Shown: positions 22,779 to 33,100 of the stretch, piece after piece
Layout of the letters: every line of letters begins with the position of its first letter
Position numbering within the stretch: the stretch's first letter is position 1
Source: Pieris napi
Taxonomy: Eukaryota > Arthropoda > Insecta > Lepidoptera > Pieridae
NCBI RefSeq assembly: GCF_905475465.1
Contig: NC_062251.1
Span: forward strand, 5,015,001 to 5,079,000
Reading direction: 5' to 3'
DNA length: 64,000 bases
Translations under genes and position numbers: made by a program
Notes under the pieces: model-generated
Told to the model about the DNA's origin: nothing
Database searches by the model: none
What the model saw: only the letters and a program-made list of their open reading frames with translations

Positions 22779-23299
22779 TAACATATATATATGTTACGTT
22801 AACATATTATAAGTTATAACTTAGATACCATAACTAACGTGAAAGGAAAAATTAACTTTTTTACGTTTACAATCATGGTTCATCATAGGGCCGACGCCAT
22901 CTTGATTTTGGGATTGGAAACTATGAATATTTAATTTCAATTTTTGAAGTTATACTTCTTTAGGCGCATTATGAAAAATTGATGAGAGTGAAATTTTACG
23001 ATGCGCGCGCACCGTGACACAAAATTAACAGAATGAAGTTGCCCACTGAAGATGCTACGACATTGGACATAATTTAAAAACAACATTCGAATAATAATAG
23101 AATTTATGTCACACTTAATGTAAGAGAATAATAATAAATATTTATTTATTTAATTTTTCAAATGTAAACTGAACTTTCTTGACTTTAATGACTCCTTTTC
23201 CAGTCTTTAATTATTTAATTGTAATTAATTATTTGCATGCAATCAAAAACTATTTTTTAATAATGCCAAAGAAGTATAACTTCTTACGCGCGTACATAA

Positions 23300-24290
23300 A
23301 GGCCGATTTACATTATCTAATGGTGCGCTTACACGAGGGCAATAATTGCTCGGCGATACGAATGGACCGATCTGGAGCAATTAATGGAGCAATTTCAATA
23401 AATTCAATAAATTTCAATAAATTATTTCGGCGATATTGCTTCTAATTGCTCCAGATATTTCATATCGCTCAATGTCGCAGATACGAATTGACGAATATCC
23501 AATGGACTTGGAAATTCCTAGCAATTTTTGTATATGTCTCATTCGCACTTGTTTGTTTTGCGGCTTGCCGTCTTGCTTCCGCGGGGACAGCGAGAGGTCT
23601 AAATAATAATAATTTCTAATTACTTTATTCAAAAGTAATTCAAAGTATGTTCGTGACATTCTAGTAAAGTTTTTGAATAATATATTATCTAATTCTTGAA
23701 AAAAAAAACAATTAAATTAAAGAATTAAAGAAAAATTAAAAAAATTATAAATCAAAAATTTAATTAATTAATTATTTTTTTCTTTAATTGTTTAATTTTA
23801 TTTTCACAATGAAAATTGCGGCCTCTTTGCCAAAAACGATCGCACCCAGATTTGACGCACCAGACGCCTTTTCCTTTTCTTTCTTTTTTGTTATTGATTA
23901 ATAATAAAAAAAGCGCTACAAGCCGCCGCAGCAAGAAGAATGTCGTCCATAGCGACCGAATACTGAAATGCTCGTGTATGACAGTATTGCCTAGTTGATG
24001 AAGTTGTGCCATATCGCTCAATATTGTATTGCGCAGTATTGATGCTTGTTGCCGTTGCCGTAAATTGCTTGATGTAGTCGTGACGTCATAATTGACGAGT
24101 ATTGACTGGAATTGAGCAATTTTAATTGCCCGTGTAAGCGCACCTTTAGTGTTTAGGAGAGTGCTTTAGTACAACTTGAAAGGCAAGTTCTTTAGCGTAG
24201 CGTTTACTAAAGCAAGTAGCGTTTACATGTTTCAACTAAAGTACTATTCTAAAGCACTCTCCTAAACACTAAGATAATGTAAATCGGCCT
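23300..24290 (+). mobile_element. Harbinger-type outer element, locus 2
   Basis: It has inverted ends AGGCCGATTTACATTATCT and AGATAATGTAAATCGGCCT with perfect TAA target duplications. The right portion (24145-24290) matches locus 1 (7588-7718) in the same orientation. The left inverted repeat is interrupted by the inner element 23322-24144. Confidence 0.8.
23322..24144 (-). mobile_element. Inner PIF/Harbinger-derived element, locus 2 (823 bp)
   Basis: It is the reverse counterpart of 6765-7587 with identical length. Three open frames translate identically at both loci (60, 81 and 85 residues). It sits at the same target TTA of the outer element but in the opposite orientation; the left flank reads TAA, a one-base difference from a perfect duplication. 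It carries the same decayed transposase stretches as locus 1. Confidence 0.75.
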
Positions 24291-24449
24291 TAAGTAGACG
24301 CACCCTTTTTATATACTTAGCAGAATCAAAAATAACAATTTGTATAGGTTCTTTAATTATTAGTAAATCTAGGTAATCTTGCCTTTATTTTTTGGATCAT
24401 GTTAATAATTATAATAATTTTAAAGTATTTTAAACCGTTTATATAGTTT

Positions 24450-24597
24450 AGAACAACATACCGGTTATATTGACCAAAATCAAAGGTCCCGGCTGAATTC
24501 AATTGTATTAGTTACTTAACAACGTCATCGGCTGTTACGACTATCGGTTTTTACGACCAAATAGTCTTTTCGATGTCGTTATAACAGATTTTGACTG
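24450..24597 (-). mobile_element. Tc1/mariner-like MITE, truncated
   Basis: It shares 'aacataccggttatattgac' and 'ttttgactgta' with the complete copy at 52802-52957 in reverse. The left end is missing. Confidence 0.5.
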
Positions 24598-24768
24598 TAG
24601 TTAGCAATCTGATGAAATCGGTCAAAATAAGTCCCTTTTGATTCCACTGGTGACGTCACAAGGGTCCAACTACCTGAGTCAGACCAGTCAATGGATATAA
24701 TTTTACTTTAAAACACAAATATTCCGCGAATTTCTTGATATATATAATGATAATATCATATATTTATA

Positions 24769-25113
24769 CTAGCTGACTGATCGTTGTTTTGCCATGTATA
24801 TTATTTCTAGGAAAGATTTTTTTAGTTCAATAAAAATAACTATCTACTTTTATAAAAAAATAGGAGTTGATCGTAGAGGGGTAAAAAATAGGGGTAGTAT
24901 GTATTTGTGTATGCTGTATCACAAAAAAAAACATTTATTTTTTGTCTAAAACTTTTTTTTTTTGGGTGGACACCCCTTATCACTTAGGAGTTTGAAAGAT
25001 AGTAGCCGATTCTGAGACTTACTGAATACGCATAAAAAATCATAAGAATCGGTCGAGCCGTTTCGGTGGAGTATGGGAACGAACATTGTGACACGAGAAT
25101 TTTATATATTAGA
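24769..25113 (-). mobile_element. Non-autonomous Helitron, family A (first of a direct tandem pair)
   Basis: The minus-strand 5' TCTAATATATAAAATTCTCG is at 25113 and the 3' CTAG at 24769. Its 5' TC directly touches the 3' CTAG of the next copy. Confidence 0.75.
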
Positions 25114-25472
25114 CTAGCTGACCTTGCAAACGTTGTTTTGCCATGTATATTATTTCTAGGAAACATTTTTTTAGTTCACTAAAAACTATCTACTATAATA
25201 AAAAATAGGGGTTGATCGTAGAGGGGTAAAAATTAGGGGTAGTATGTATTTTTGTATGCTGTATCACAAAAAAATAAAAACAATTTTTTTTGTCTAAAAC
25301 TTTTTTTTTTGGGTGGACACCCCTTATCACTTAGGGGTTTGAAAGATAGATAGTAGCCGATTTTCACACTTACTGAATATGCATAAAAAAATCATAAGAA
25401 TCGGTCAAGCCGTTTCGGAGGAGTATGGGAACGAACATTGTGACACGAGAATTGTTACATAATTATATTAGA
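25114..25472 (-). mobile_element. Non-autonomous Helitron, family A (second of the pair)
   Basis: The 3' CTAG is at 25114-25117 and the 5' end TCTAATATAATTATGT at 25472. It is slightly diverged from its neighbour, so the two are not a recent identical duplication. Confidence 0.75.
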
Positions 25473-25564
25473 TGATATTTTATGGAATTTGTATACCTAC
25501 TGTAGGTCTGAATATATATCGTAATTTGTTTTTATATCGCTAAGTGACTCCAAGGCCAATCTTT

Positions 25565-25920
25565 ATTCATTTTTTCTCACAAAAACTAGGTACATACACA
25601 AGTGAGAGTTATATATACTATAATAAATAAATAATGGTCTATCTTCTTTTTAGGGAAAATGCTAGTTACAGATCAGCAGGCCTCCACCACTTCATATCAA
25701 CAGAAGATCTTAAAGAGTAGAGAAATATTGAGTGAGAATAAACTATCAGTATTACATAGGCTGCAACGTTAACAAAAAAATATTTATAAGGATAAGGAAA
25801 CCACATGGGGTAAGTGTGTGTGTATGTGTGTGGGTGGGTGTCTGTGTGTGTATGTGAATGTGTGTTAAAAGAAAGGAATAACGTAATATTTATGATTTTC
25901 ATCAAATAAAAAACATACAT
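25565..25920 (-). mobile_element. LINE 3'-end repeat with TG microsatellite
   Basis: On the minus strand it reads like 47100-47385: CA-rich tract, 'gttgcagcctatgtaata', 'tattctcactcaat', 'aggcctgctgat', then 'ttttgtgagaaaaaatgaat' and an AATAAAG-type tail. The (TG)n tract lies at 25815-25866. Confidence 0.5.
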
Positions 25921-26306
25921 GAAACTGCCGAAGGAACTGAGACAAGTAATTTTAAGAAAATCATTGAATGCAGTAACATTTACTTTCCAAAAATACCCTA
26001 TCTACGATATTTAAGTTACGTTCCCTTGATGTCCCATAGTCTTGGGACGCCCTGAATGCCTCGTTATAGAAAATCGCGTTGTGTATTCGCGTAAAATAGT
26101 TTTTTTAATACGAATTTAATAAAGTTATTTAGTTTAATTTGATAACAACGCAATAGAAGGTACAAATGCAACGCAAAACTTATTATATACATGACAATTC
26201 TCACTACATAACTTGATAAAGCGTGATGGGTTAAGACGGAAAAATTAAGCAAAATATCCTATCTACGATATCTAAGGTACTTTCCTTTGATGTCCCATAG
26301 TCCCTA
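25921..26306. other. Unassigned, short internal duplication
   Basis: 'ccctatctacgatatttaag...gatgtcccatagtc' near 25995 recurs near 26262 (cctatctacgatatctaagg), spaced about 265 bp. No gene is seen. Confidence 0.4.
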
Positions 26307-26583
26307 TATATAGACCTCTTTAGGTCTTGGCCTCAGATTTCTGAATCTGTTTCATGATCATTTTTAAATCTAATAGGCAAGCAGGTAGTAGTAGGCCTCC
26401 AGTGCCTGACACACGCCGTCAACTTTTTGGGTCTAAGACATGTCGGTTTCCTCACGATGTTTTTCTTCGTTCAAGCGAATGTTAAATGCGCATTAAGTGT
26501 GCATTGGTGCACAGCCGGGGATCGAACCAACGACCTCAAGTATGAGAGTCGCACGCTGAATCCACTAGGCCACCACTGCTTAT
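26307..26583 (-). mobile_element. tRNA-derived SINE (family S1), nearly full length
   Basis: The minus-strand head is AGCAGTGGTGGCCTAGTGG, with the B box in GGTTCGATCCCC and the family body down to 'gacctaaagaggtc'. Confidence 0.75.
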
Positions 26584-27003
26584 TACGGTAATACACGAAA
26601 CCCTTTTTCCATGTTTACCTGATCACCAACAAACATTTGAATCCTTCAATACTTTAAAATAAACAAAACTACAGACCTATGTAGTCTCAACAAAAAACTG
26701 GCCTGCGCTCGCGTCTCCGAAACCCGTTTTAACACTATTGTGTATTAATTTTATTCGACTTCCAAAAGCAATCTCACAACTTCACGTGCACTTCGGTTTC
26801 AATAATATACAAAGTATATTATTTTAAATAGAACATATTATTTAATCAATTGCCTAATCAGTAACGATAATAAAAGAAAATTTTAAGAGGTGTCAAGGGA
26901 CACCCCGGATGGAACGAAATTCCTTTCGATTAATTTATATGTTAATTGGTATCATAACAGTATGATAGATTTTCTCGACACCAATCTTACGACGAAAAAA
27001 AAA
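26584..27003. other. Unassigned
   Basis: No exon or repeat is recognised. The stretch ends in an A run that abuts the 5S-derived copy, and on the minus strand it would be the T run after its 3' end. Confidence 0.4.
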
Positions 27004-27198
27004 GCCAACATCACGAGGTGTTCCCAGGCGGTCACCCATCCAAGTACTGACCTCGCCCGACGTTGCTTAACTTCGGTGATCGGACGAGAACCGGTGTATT
27101 ACAATAGCAAATAGCAAAAAGTGTCGTGACAACTTTTCGTAAGAATTTTTTCCATCTAGCCCCCTTTCACAACGCGCGATAAGGAACTTCGTTCCAAA
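27004..27198 (-). pseudogene. 5S rRNA-derived chimeric repeat, copy 2
   Basis: 27100-27004 (minus) is about 97 bp of near-perfect 5S rRNA from AATACACCGGTTCTCGTCCG through GTCGGGCGAGGTCAGTACTT to GTGATGTTGGC, followed by nine T. The first ~22 bases of 5S are replaced by the same ~98-bp segment (27101-27198) seen in copy 1, including AGGAACGAAGTTCCTT. The internal control region is intact, so pol III binding is conceivable, but the 5' end is not 5S. Confidence 0.8.
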
Positions 27199-27338
27199 AA
27201 TCCGTTTTATTACACATACGACTATTTATATGAATTATGTCGTGTTCACAGTAGCAATAGTATGTTTTCACTTTAAACATATTTTGTGTTGTTCAAAAAT
27301 CAATGTGCTAACCGTGTAAGACACACAAATATATAATA

Positions 27339-27563
27339 CTAGCAAACTCGGCGAACTCCGTTTCGCCACCAGATGGCTTCGTTTTATGTAACATTTCGTT
27401 TGGTAATCCCGCTTTTCTGTTGAAATTTTTCCTGTATTTTCTTTGCTATAAACCTCACGGAGCCCGAGACCTTTCCAACGAATGCAAAACCGTGGAAATC
27501 GGTTCGTGCGTTCTGGAGTTATAGCGTCAGGAAGGAAAACCCGACTTATTTTTATATAGTAGA
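27339..27563 (-). mobile_element. Non-autonomous Helitron, family D
   Basis: The minus-strand 5' TCTACTATATAAAAATAAGT is at 27563 and the 3' end is GTTCGCCGAGTTTGCTAG at 27339, with a T beyond. It is the only copy of this family in the window. Confidence 0.6.
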
Positions 27564-29199
27564 TTTACAATATTCTTAACCTACATAGTAATATAATATA
27601 ATATATATATATATAATAGCAGGCAAGGAAATGCCAGCATTAAAGGTACAGTGCCACAGGGACCAAACATTTTTAATTAATATTATTACTATTTTAAGAA
27701 TTTAAAAAAAAAATCACGTTTCGAATATTTAATACATTTTATTAGTTTTAATTTATTAACCAGAATGGACTTTTAACCGACTTTAATAAAGGAGGAGGAA
27801 AAGGAGGTTTTTCGACAGACATTTTTTTGTGCTCGCGGATTACTTTGTCATTTATTAACGGATTTTGATTATTCCATTTTTGTTGCAAATAATAAATCTC
27901 AAGAGTGGCATCCCATTGGTACTTTCTCTCTCTTTCTTTCTCTTTCGAAAATATGTTCAAAATAATATTTGTAAAAATAGCCTTTCAAATGTGTCTGTCC
28001 ACATAGAAACTAAAATATGACTCTTAGTGAGTACTATGTTATCCCAAAACATATAGATTTTGACATATGAGTGTCCCAGTTCGCTAAATCTTGATGATAA
28101 CCTAATCGTTTCTATATCATTAGAACGTATCGTATTTGCTATGACACGTTTTTTTGAATAATATTAAAAATGCACGAAATATCTTACGCGAATTTACATT
28201 TGGGACTGCTTCATTTTTAAGGTACCTGTTAAGACGAAACATTTATTCTTTTACCGGAAATCGAACCCAGGTACAACGGGTAAAAGCCGTCATATATTTT
28301 TATTGCTATATATTGCATCTCAAATGAAAATTTATTTTTACTAAATTAAACGTGGTTATTTATGACATTTTATTATCTATGCAAACCATAAATACAGAAG
28401 CTGTTAAAGATAGTTAATGTATATTTTCAAATAAAACCAGTTTTATACCGTTAAAATGTATTATCTACATGTGTGATCGCGTAATTAGTAATAATTGCTA
28501 TGATTTTATGCTTGATAAAGATAATTCTAGGTTTTAAAATCTCTACACATAAGTATTTTGCACCAGTTTTAGACATTCTTATAATGTAGACCCATAACTT
28601 ATGGTTATGCCGGGAATCGATCCCAGAAACTTAGAATGAAACTTATAGAATATGTATATCAATTTTTTATCAAAACATACAACTCTACTACGCATTATTT
28701 ACTATAATTAATAGGTGGTTACTAACAACAATTAGTATACAGTTTATACTTCAATATCATTTGATAATACGTTTATTAAGTGTAAATCATCATATCAAAG
28801 AACACTGCGTCTGGCACAAAAGGCGTATCACCTTCAGACATAATAAAAATAAAAACAAATACAGATAACCTATAAAAAGATCGATACACGGTTCCCTCCA
28901 AAAAAACTTGTCGCATAAAAAAGGGGTTATGGACCTGTACGAGTAGAAAAAAGTCGAGGGAGCCTATAGGGCCTCCGAACTGCGTACCTCCGTACTTAAT
29001 CAGCCACCCCAAACGATATGAACCGGGGGCACCTCACCCCGCATTTCGTAACTAACCACTCGAATTCACCACTTACAATGTTTCGGTTGCCTTTCTTCCT
29101 CATACGAACATTGCCCGGCGTGTATCCATTTAACTATTTTAAACTACACAACACTGGTTTGTACCAACAATCCACTGATCTGACATTGGTTGCTTTTTT
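27564..29199. other. AT-rich, no certain gene
   Basis: 27610-27675 is the 'ggtacagtgccacagggacc' repeat after a TA tract. 28250-28295 and 28610-28630 hold tRNA-like relics (ggaaatcgaaccca, gccgggaatcgatccc). 28776-29012 (minus) has a 78-codon frame beginning MGWLIKYGGTQFGG without introns, neighbours or recognised motifs; I do not call it a gene. Confidence 0.35.
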
Positions 29200-29560
29200 T
29201 TTACCGTCGCGTGCCGCGTCGCCGGCGACCGGGTGGAAAACGAATACACTCACGTCTACACTTACACGATATATAATAACGTTTATTCATTAACTGTTTA
29301 ACATTATTTCACTAATGAGTTTTTAAAAACATCTTTCGTTTTACAATCGCGTCGCGTCGCGCATATTGAGTTTTCGAGTTGTGTACGCACGAACCGTAGC
29401 GCTCGATTGTACTGGAGCTTGGAGCGTGGGGAGGCGCGGGGGAGCGACGCGGGGGGCAAACTGTAATGCCGACGCGCTTCAACTACTCTATCGACCTTTT
29501 GGACAGCTGGCAAGTTTCTATGTAAATTCCGTTGGCAGCGCTCTCATCGCTTCGTTTGGG
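29200..29560. promoter_or_regulatory. GC/CpG-rich promoter-like zone, possibly divergent
   Basis: This region is much richer in CpG than its flanks (gtcgcgtcgcgcat, ggaggcgcgggggagcgacg). It lies 580 bp upstream of the glucosidase I start. On the minus strand it could also hold a non-coding first exon for the GC-rich exon at 16745-17103. That link is an inference; no transcript evidence is visible. Confidence 0.35.
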
Positions 29561-30141
29561 TCTTTAATCAATAAAATAGAATTCCGTTTCTAAGTTTTAT
29601 ACCTCAAATCTTAATTATTTTCACTAATATATTTTTTCAGAAACACTTTTTAACACACAGTTTTGTCTACGTAATGAATATTGACAAATCATTTATTATT
29701 TTTCCAATTTAAAACCTACCTATATTTTGTATTATATAGCAGCTAACTCCATCTCGTGACAATATTGGGAGAAATATTTTTTTCTTACAATACAATCGTA
29801 CCGATAACCGAGTTGTATGTAAAATATTTGGGAGGATGCAATGAAAAACAACTATTTCCTAAAATAATACTTTACACGATATACCATTCAAACGTGAAGT
29901 ACTAATTTCATTGTGTTTACTGTTTGTAATAAATGTACGAACGTTTTGACACACGACACGTCAATGCTCAATTCCAATGTTTTGATTAGTTGTCAATAAT
30001 CGCTTATCAACTGACAGTTGTCAATGTAGGATTTCCAAATTCCAATTACAATATTCCACTTGGCTGTATCATTTTTTAATTAAAAATAATAATTAGATAT
30101 AGTAACGTGTCAATTATAACTTAAATTAAACATATCGCGTA
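29561..30141 (+). promoter_or_regulatory. Upstream region of glucosidase I
   Basis: No repeat or exon is recognised. The interval should contain the transcription start and 5' UTR of the gene starting at 30142, but no TATA box or initiator stands out. Confidence 0.3.
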
Positions 30142-33100
30142 ATGCGTAAAATGGTAAAGCATAGAAAGCCCAGCTCGCTAAGTAAACATAGTAGCAACAT
30201 AGAAACAAGTGGATCCAGTACTTCAGAAAGTCAGCCGCGAACCCGATCATATAAATATGTATCCGTATGGAAAACTACGTTAGGTGTAATATGTTTATCA
30301 GTAGCTGTGTACATTGGTACCCTGGGGTACCTGGAAACCCGGGTGAATACTCCCTTTGACGGCGAAAAGGTAAGTCGACGCACATTCTTGGTGCCGGCAT
30401 GCGGCTATCCATGTTTCTATTTAATCATCTACGTGTTGTAGTCTAAGTGAGTTAGTTTTGCCTTCTAATTACATGGAATTGGAGTTGCCTTCCTTGGGAT
30501 AGGCAATGGTCACATTTCTTAGTATGTTTCATTCAATATTTATTGATTGTTAGGCACCCTTCTGGATTAGAGTCAGTTTAAATAATTTCTACCTTTTGTG
30601 ACTTGTAATCTAACTTAATTTCATACTTTGATAGCCATTATTTGTAAACATGTAATGTAGTCACAGTATCCTCTATGAAGCATGGATTGTACATATTATT
30701 AAACCAATATTTAATGGACACTTTCAAGAATAATATTTTTTTATGGTTTTCAAATTACAAAAACTTGATTTTCAAAAGTGCCACAATGTCTTGTTGACAA
30801 TCTGCAAATCTTGATACATTAGTTTAATACAGTATATTATTAATACAAAATTAAATAATATAGGCAGTGAAAGAATCAGGATTAGACGTTCCTGATCGTT
30901 TTTGGGGAAGTTATAGACCGGGAGTGTATTTTGGTTTGAAGAGCCGTGAACCAAAATCACCTGTGTTTGGTATGATGTGGTATGAGTTGGGTACTGCTGT
31001 ACAAAAGGGTATCAGGTTAGTAAAAAATATTATTTATAATAATTTAACACTTTGTTTTTATAAATTCGCTCTCAAGTATATTTGCATATTTTTATAGTTT
31101 AGTGTAATTAATATTGAAATCATTCATTAGAAATTGTACACTTTCAGACACAAACTACTTATTCTACAGTAGACTGTAATAAGATAACAAACTGGTTTTA
31201 AATATTTTATTTTTTATAATATATATCTTTTGCCTAAAAAAATCTAAACTTAACACACTCACAGTAAGTTACATAGGAAAAATAATTTTACTTTAAGTTG
31301 GTCATACTCTTACAAAAAGTTGGTAAATCTCAGGTAATGTACTTCTTAATTGATGGACTTTTAACATAACTAAAACTTTTTATTCCAAACCTAATTAAAT
31401 TAGGGTTGCCTGGAAGAAATCGCTTGTTAACGACAAGCCGGCTTGTTGCCTTATAACTTTTGTAACCTGTTTTTTATTCTTGTTATGTGTATGTTTTTGA
31501 TTAAGGTAATAAAGTATAAATAAATAAATCTTAAACACAGCTATTTTAAAAATAATTAAGGCATACATAGTTAATATATATATATTTATTAATAAGCCCT
31601 TAATCATTTTCAGACACTGGTGTGAACAAAATGATAATTTACCAAGTTACGGCTGGATAAGACATGACGGTTTCACCTTTGGGGAGCAAATAATTTCTGA
31701 TCCACCTCATAATATCGTGACCAGCTTTGTAAAAACGCCAGGCGGAGAGCATGGTGGACATTGGACCGCAAGAATTAATATAACATCTGTGGTAAGTTAT
31801 AATTAAATACTTAAATAAACAATTTTTGAAGTGAAACTTCTTTAGGCGCATGAGGGTAATTTTTTTTCGAATGAAACGCTTTAATAATATTAGCGTCACG
31901 AAGATGTGCAGCCTTTTTGTCGAAGAAAAGGGAGAGAGCGATGGAGAGAGTGAGAAGGGCGACCTTATAGAAATTCTATTTTTAAAATTAAACTTTCGTA
32001 AAGATAATTTATGAAATATTAGTATTTTATATTTTATGCAAAATAATTTATTAAAATCTCAAATGACGAATTGTAAATTAAAATGCCCTGGGTTTTTATC
32101 ATCGACGAAATAAATAATAATCTCCATCAATAATAATAATATCTCTAATCAATAACCTTCAAAAATTGCGTGACGTAATATATGAACGCATATATTACGT
32201 CACGCACGCGGAAATGTGTGCATACTATGTAGAACATGATTCTTACAATCTCAATATCTGGGAAATAGTGAGTCTTAGAAAAAAAATCATGGGGACCATT
32301 TTTATAGAGAATTTTATATCGAATAAGTCCCTAAGCTCACATGGGCCTGATGGGGACTTTTGACACTTTATTCCTTGTGGTAAACCTAAGGTCTCTACGA
32401 AGATTTGGCTTTGTCGGAATTTTCTTTATTTGATCACTATTTTTATGTATAAAATGACCGGGCTATAAAGCACGTGTGGTTTAGAAAGACTTGAATAAAT
32501 AAATATCTTGAATAAAGTTACTGTACACTGTAACTTTTAACGCGGTAACTTTTTTTGAAAAACTAAAATGTTGACTATAGCTAACTTTAGGGTGTCGGTT
32601 TTTTGTGACGGTGGGCGCGCATCGTAAAAATTTACTCCTAATGCACCAAAATATAACTTCAAAAATGATTTCCAATTTGTGTATTTCAGAATAAGGCCAA
32701 TGAAGCATTTATGTTAATTTGGTATGGGGCATTGGATGAGTCGCAAGGGTTTGGTCCACAGTCACGAATGTGGGGCGAAAAGGGTGCAATAGTGGGCTAC
32801 ACACCATCGTTCGGCAATTTTAGAGTCCACTTAATACCACATCAAGGTAATTTATCCAATTTATCCATTGGTAAGGGAGCGTTCAAGTATTACGTCACGC
32901 AATTTTTGAAATATACCCCCCCCCCCTTCTATGTAACGCGTCGCAACGTTTTTCTGTAACGCAAGTACAGTACTGTACCCAAGTATAGTAAAACGTTTCG
33001 TGACCACCTAGTGACTCTTTAGTTACTATTATGTGATGTAAGTAGAAAATAATATTAACAATAACTCGTAATTCAATCCCCGCCCCGCATCGTAACGTTG

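Larger units (their letters stand above)
22941..24312 (-). mobile_element. MITE family G copy split by a nested insertion
   Basis: The left part (22941-23299) runs from 'tttttgaagttatacttctt' to 'cttacgcgcgtacataa'. The element resumes at 24291 with 'taagtagacgcaccctttt'. TAA is duplicated at the break (23297-23299 and 24291-24293). The interruption is the Harbinger-type element 23300-24290. Confidence 0.75.

Noticed and set aside
27004..27100. Functional 5S rRNA gene
   Set aside because: The first ~22 bases of 5S are missing and replaced by unrelated sequence that recurs in the other copy.
28776..29012. 78-codon minus-strand frame as a gene
   Set aside because: No recognised motif, no splice partners and no supporting context. 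Chance or repeat origin is as likely.
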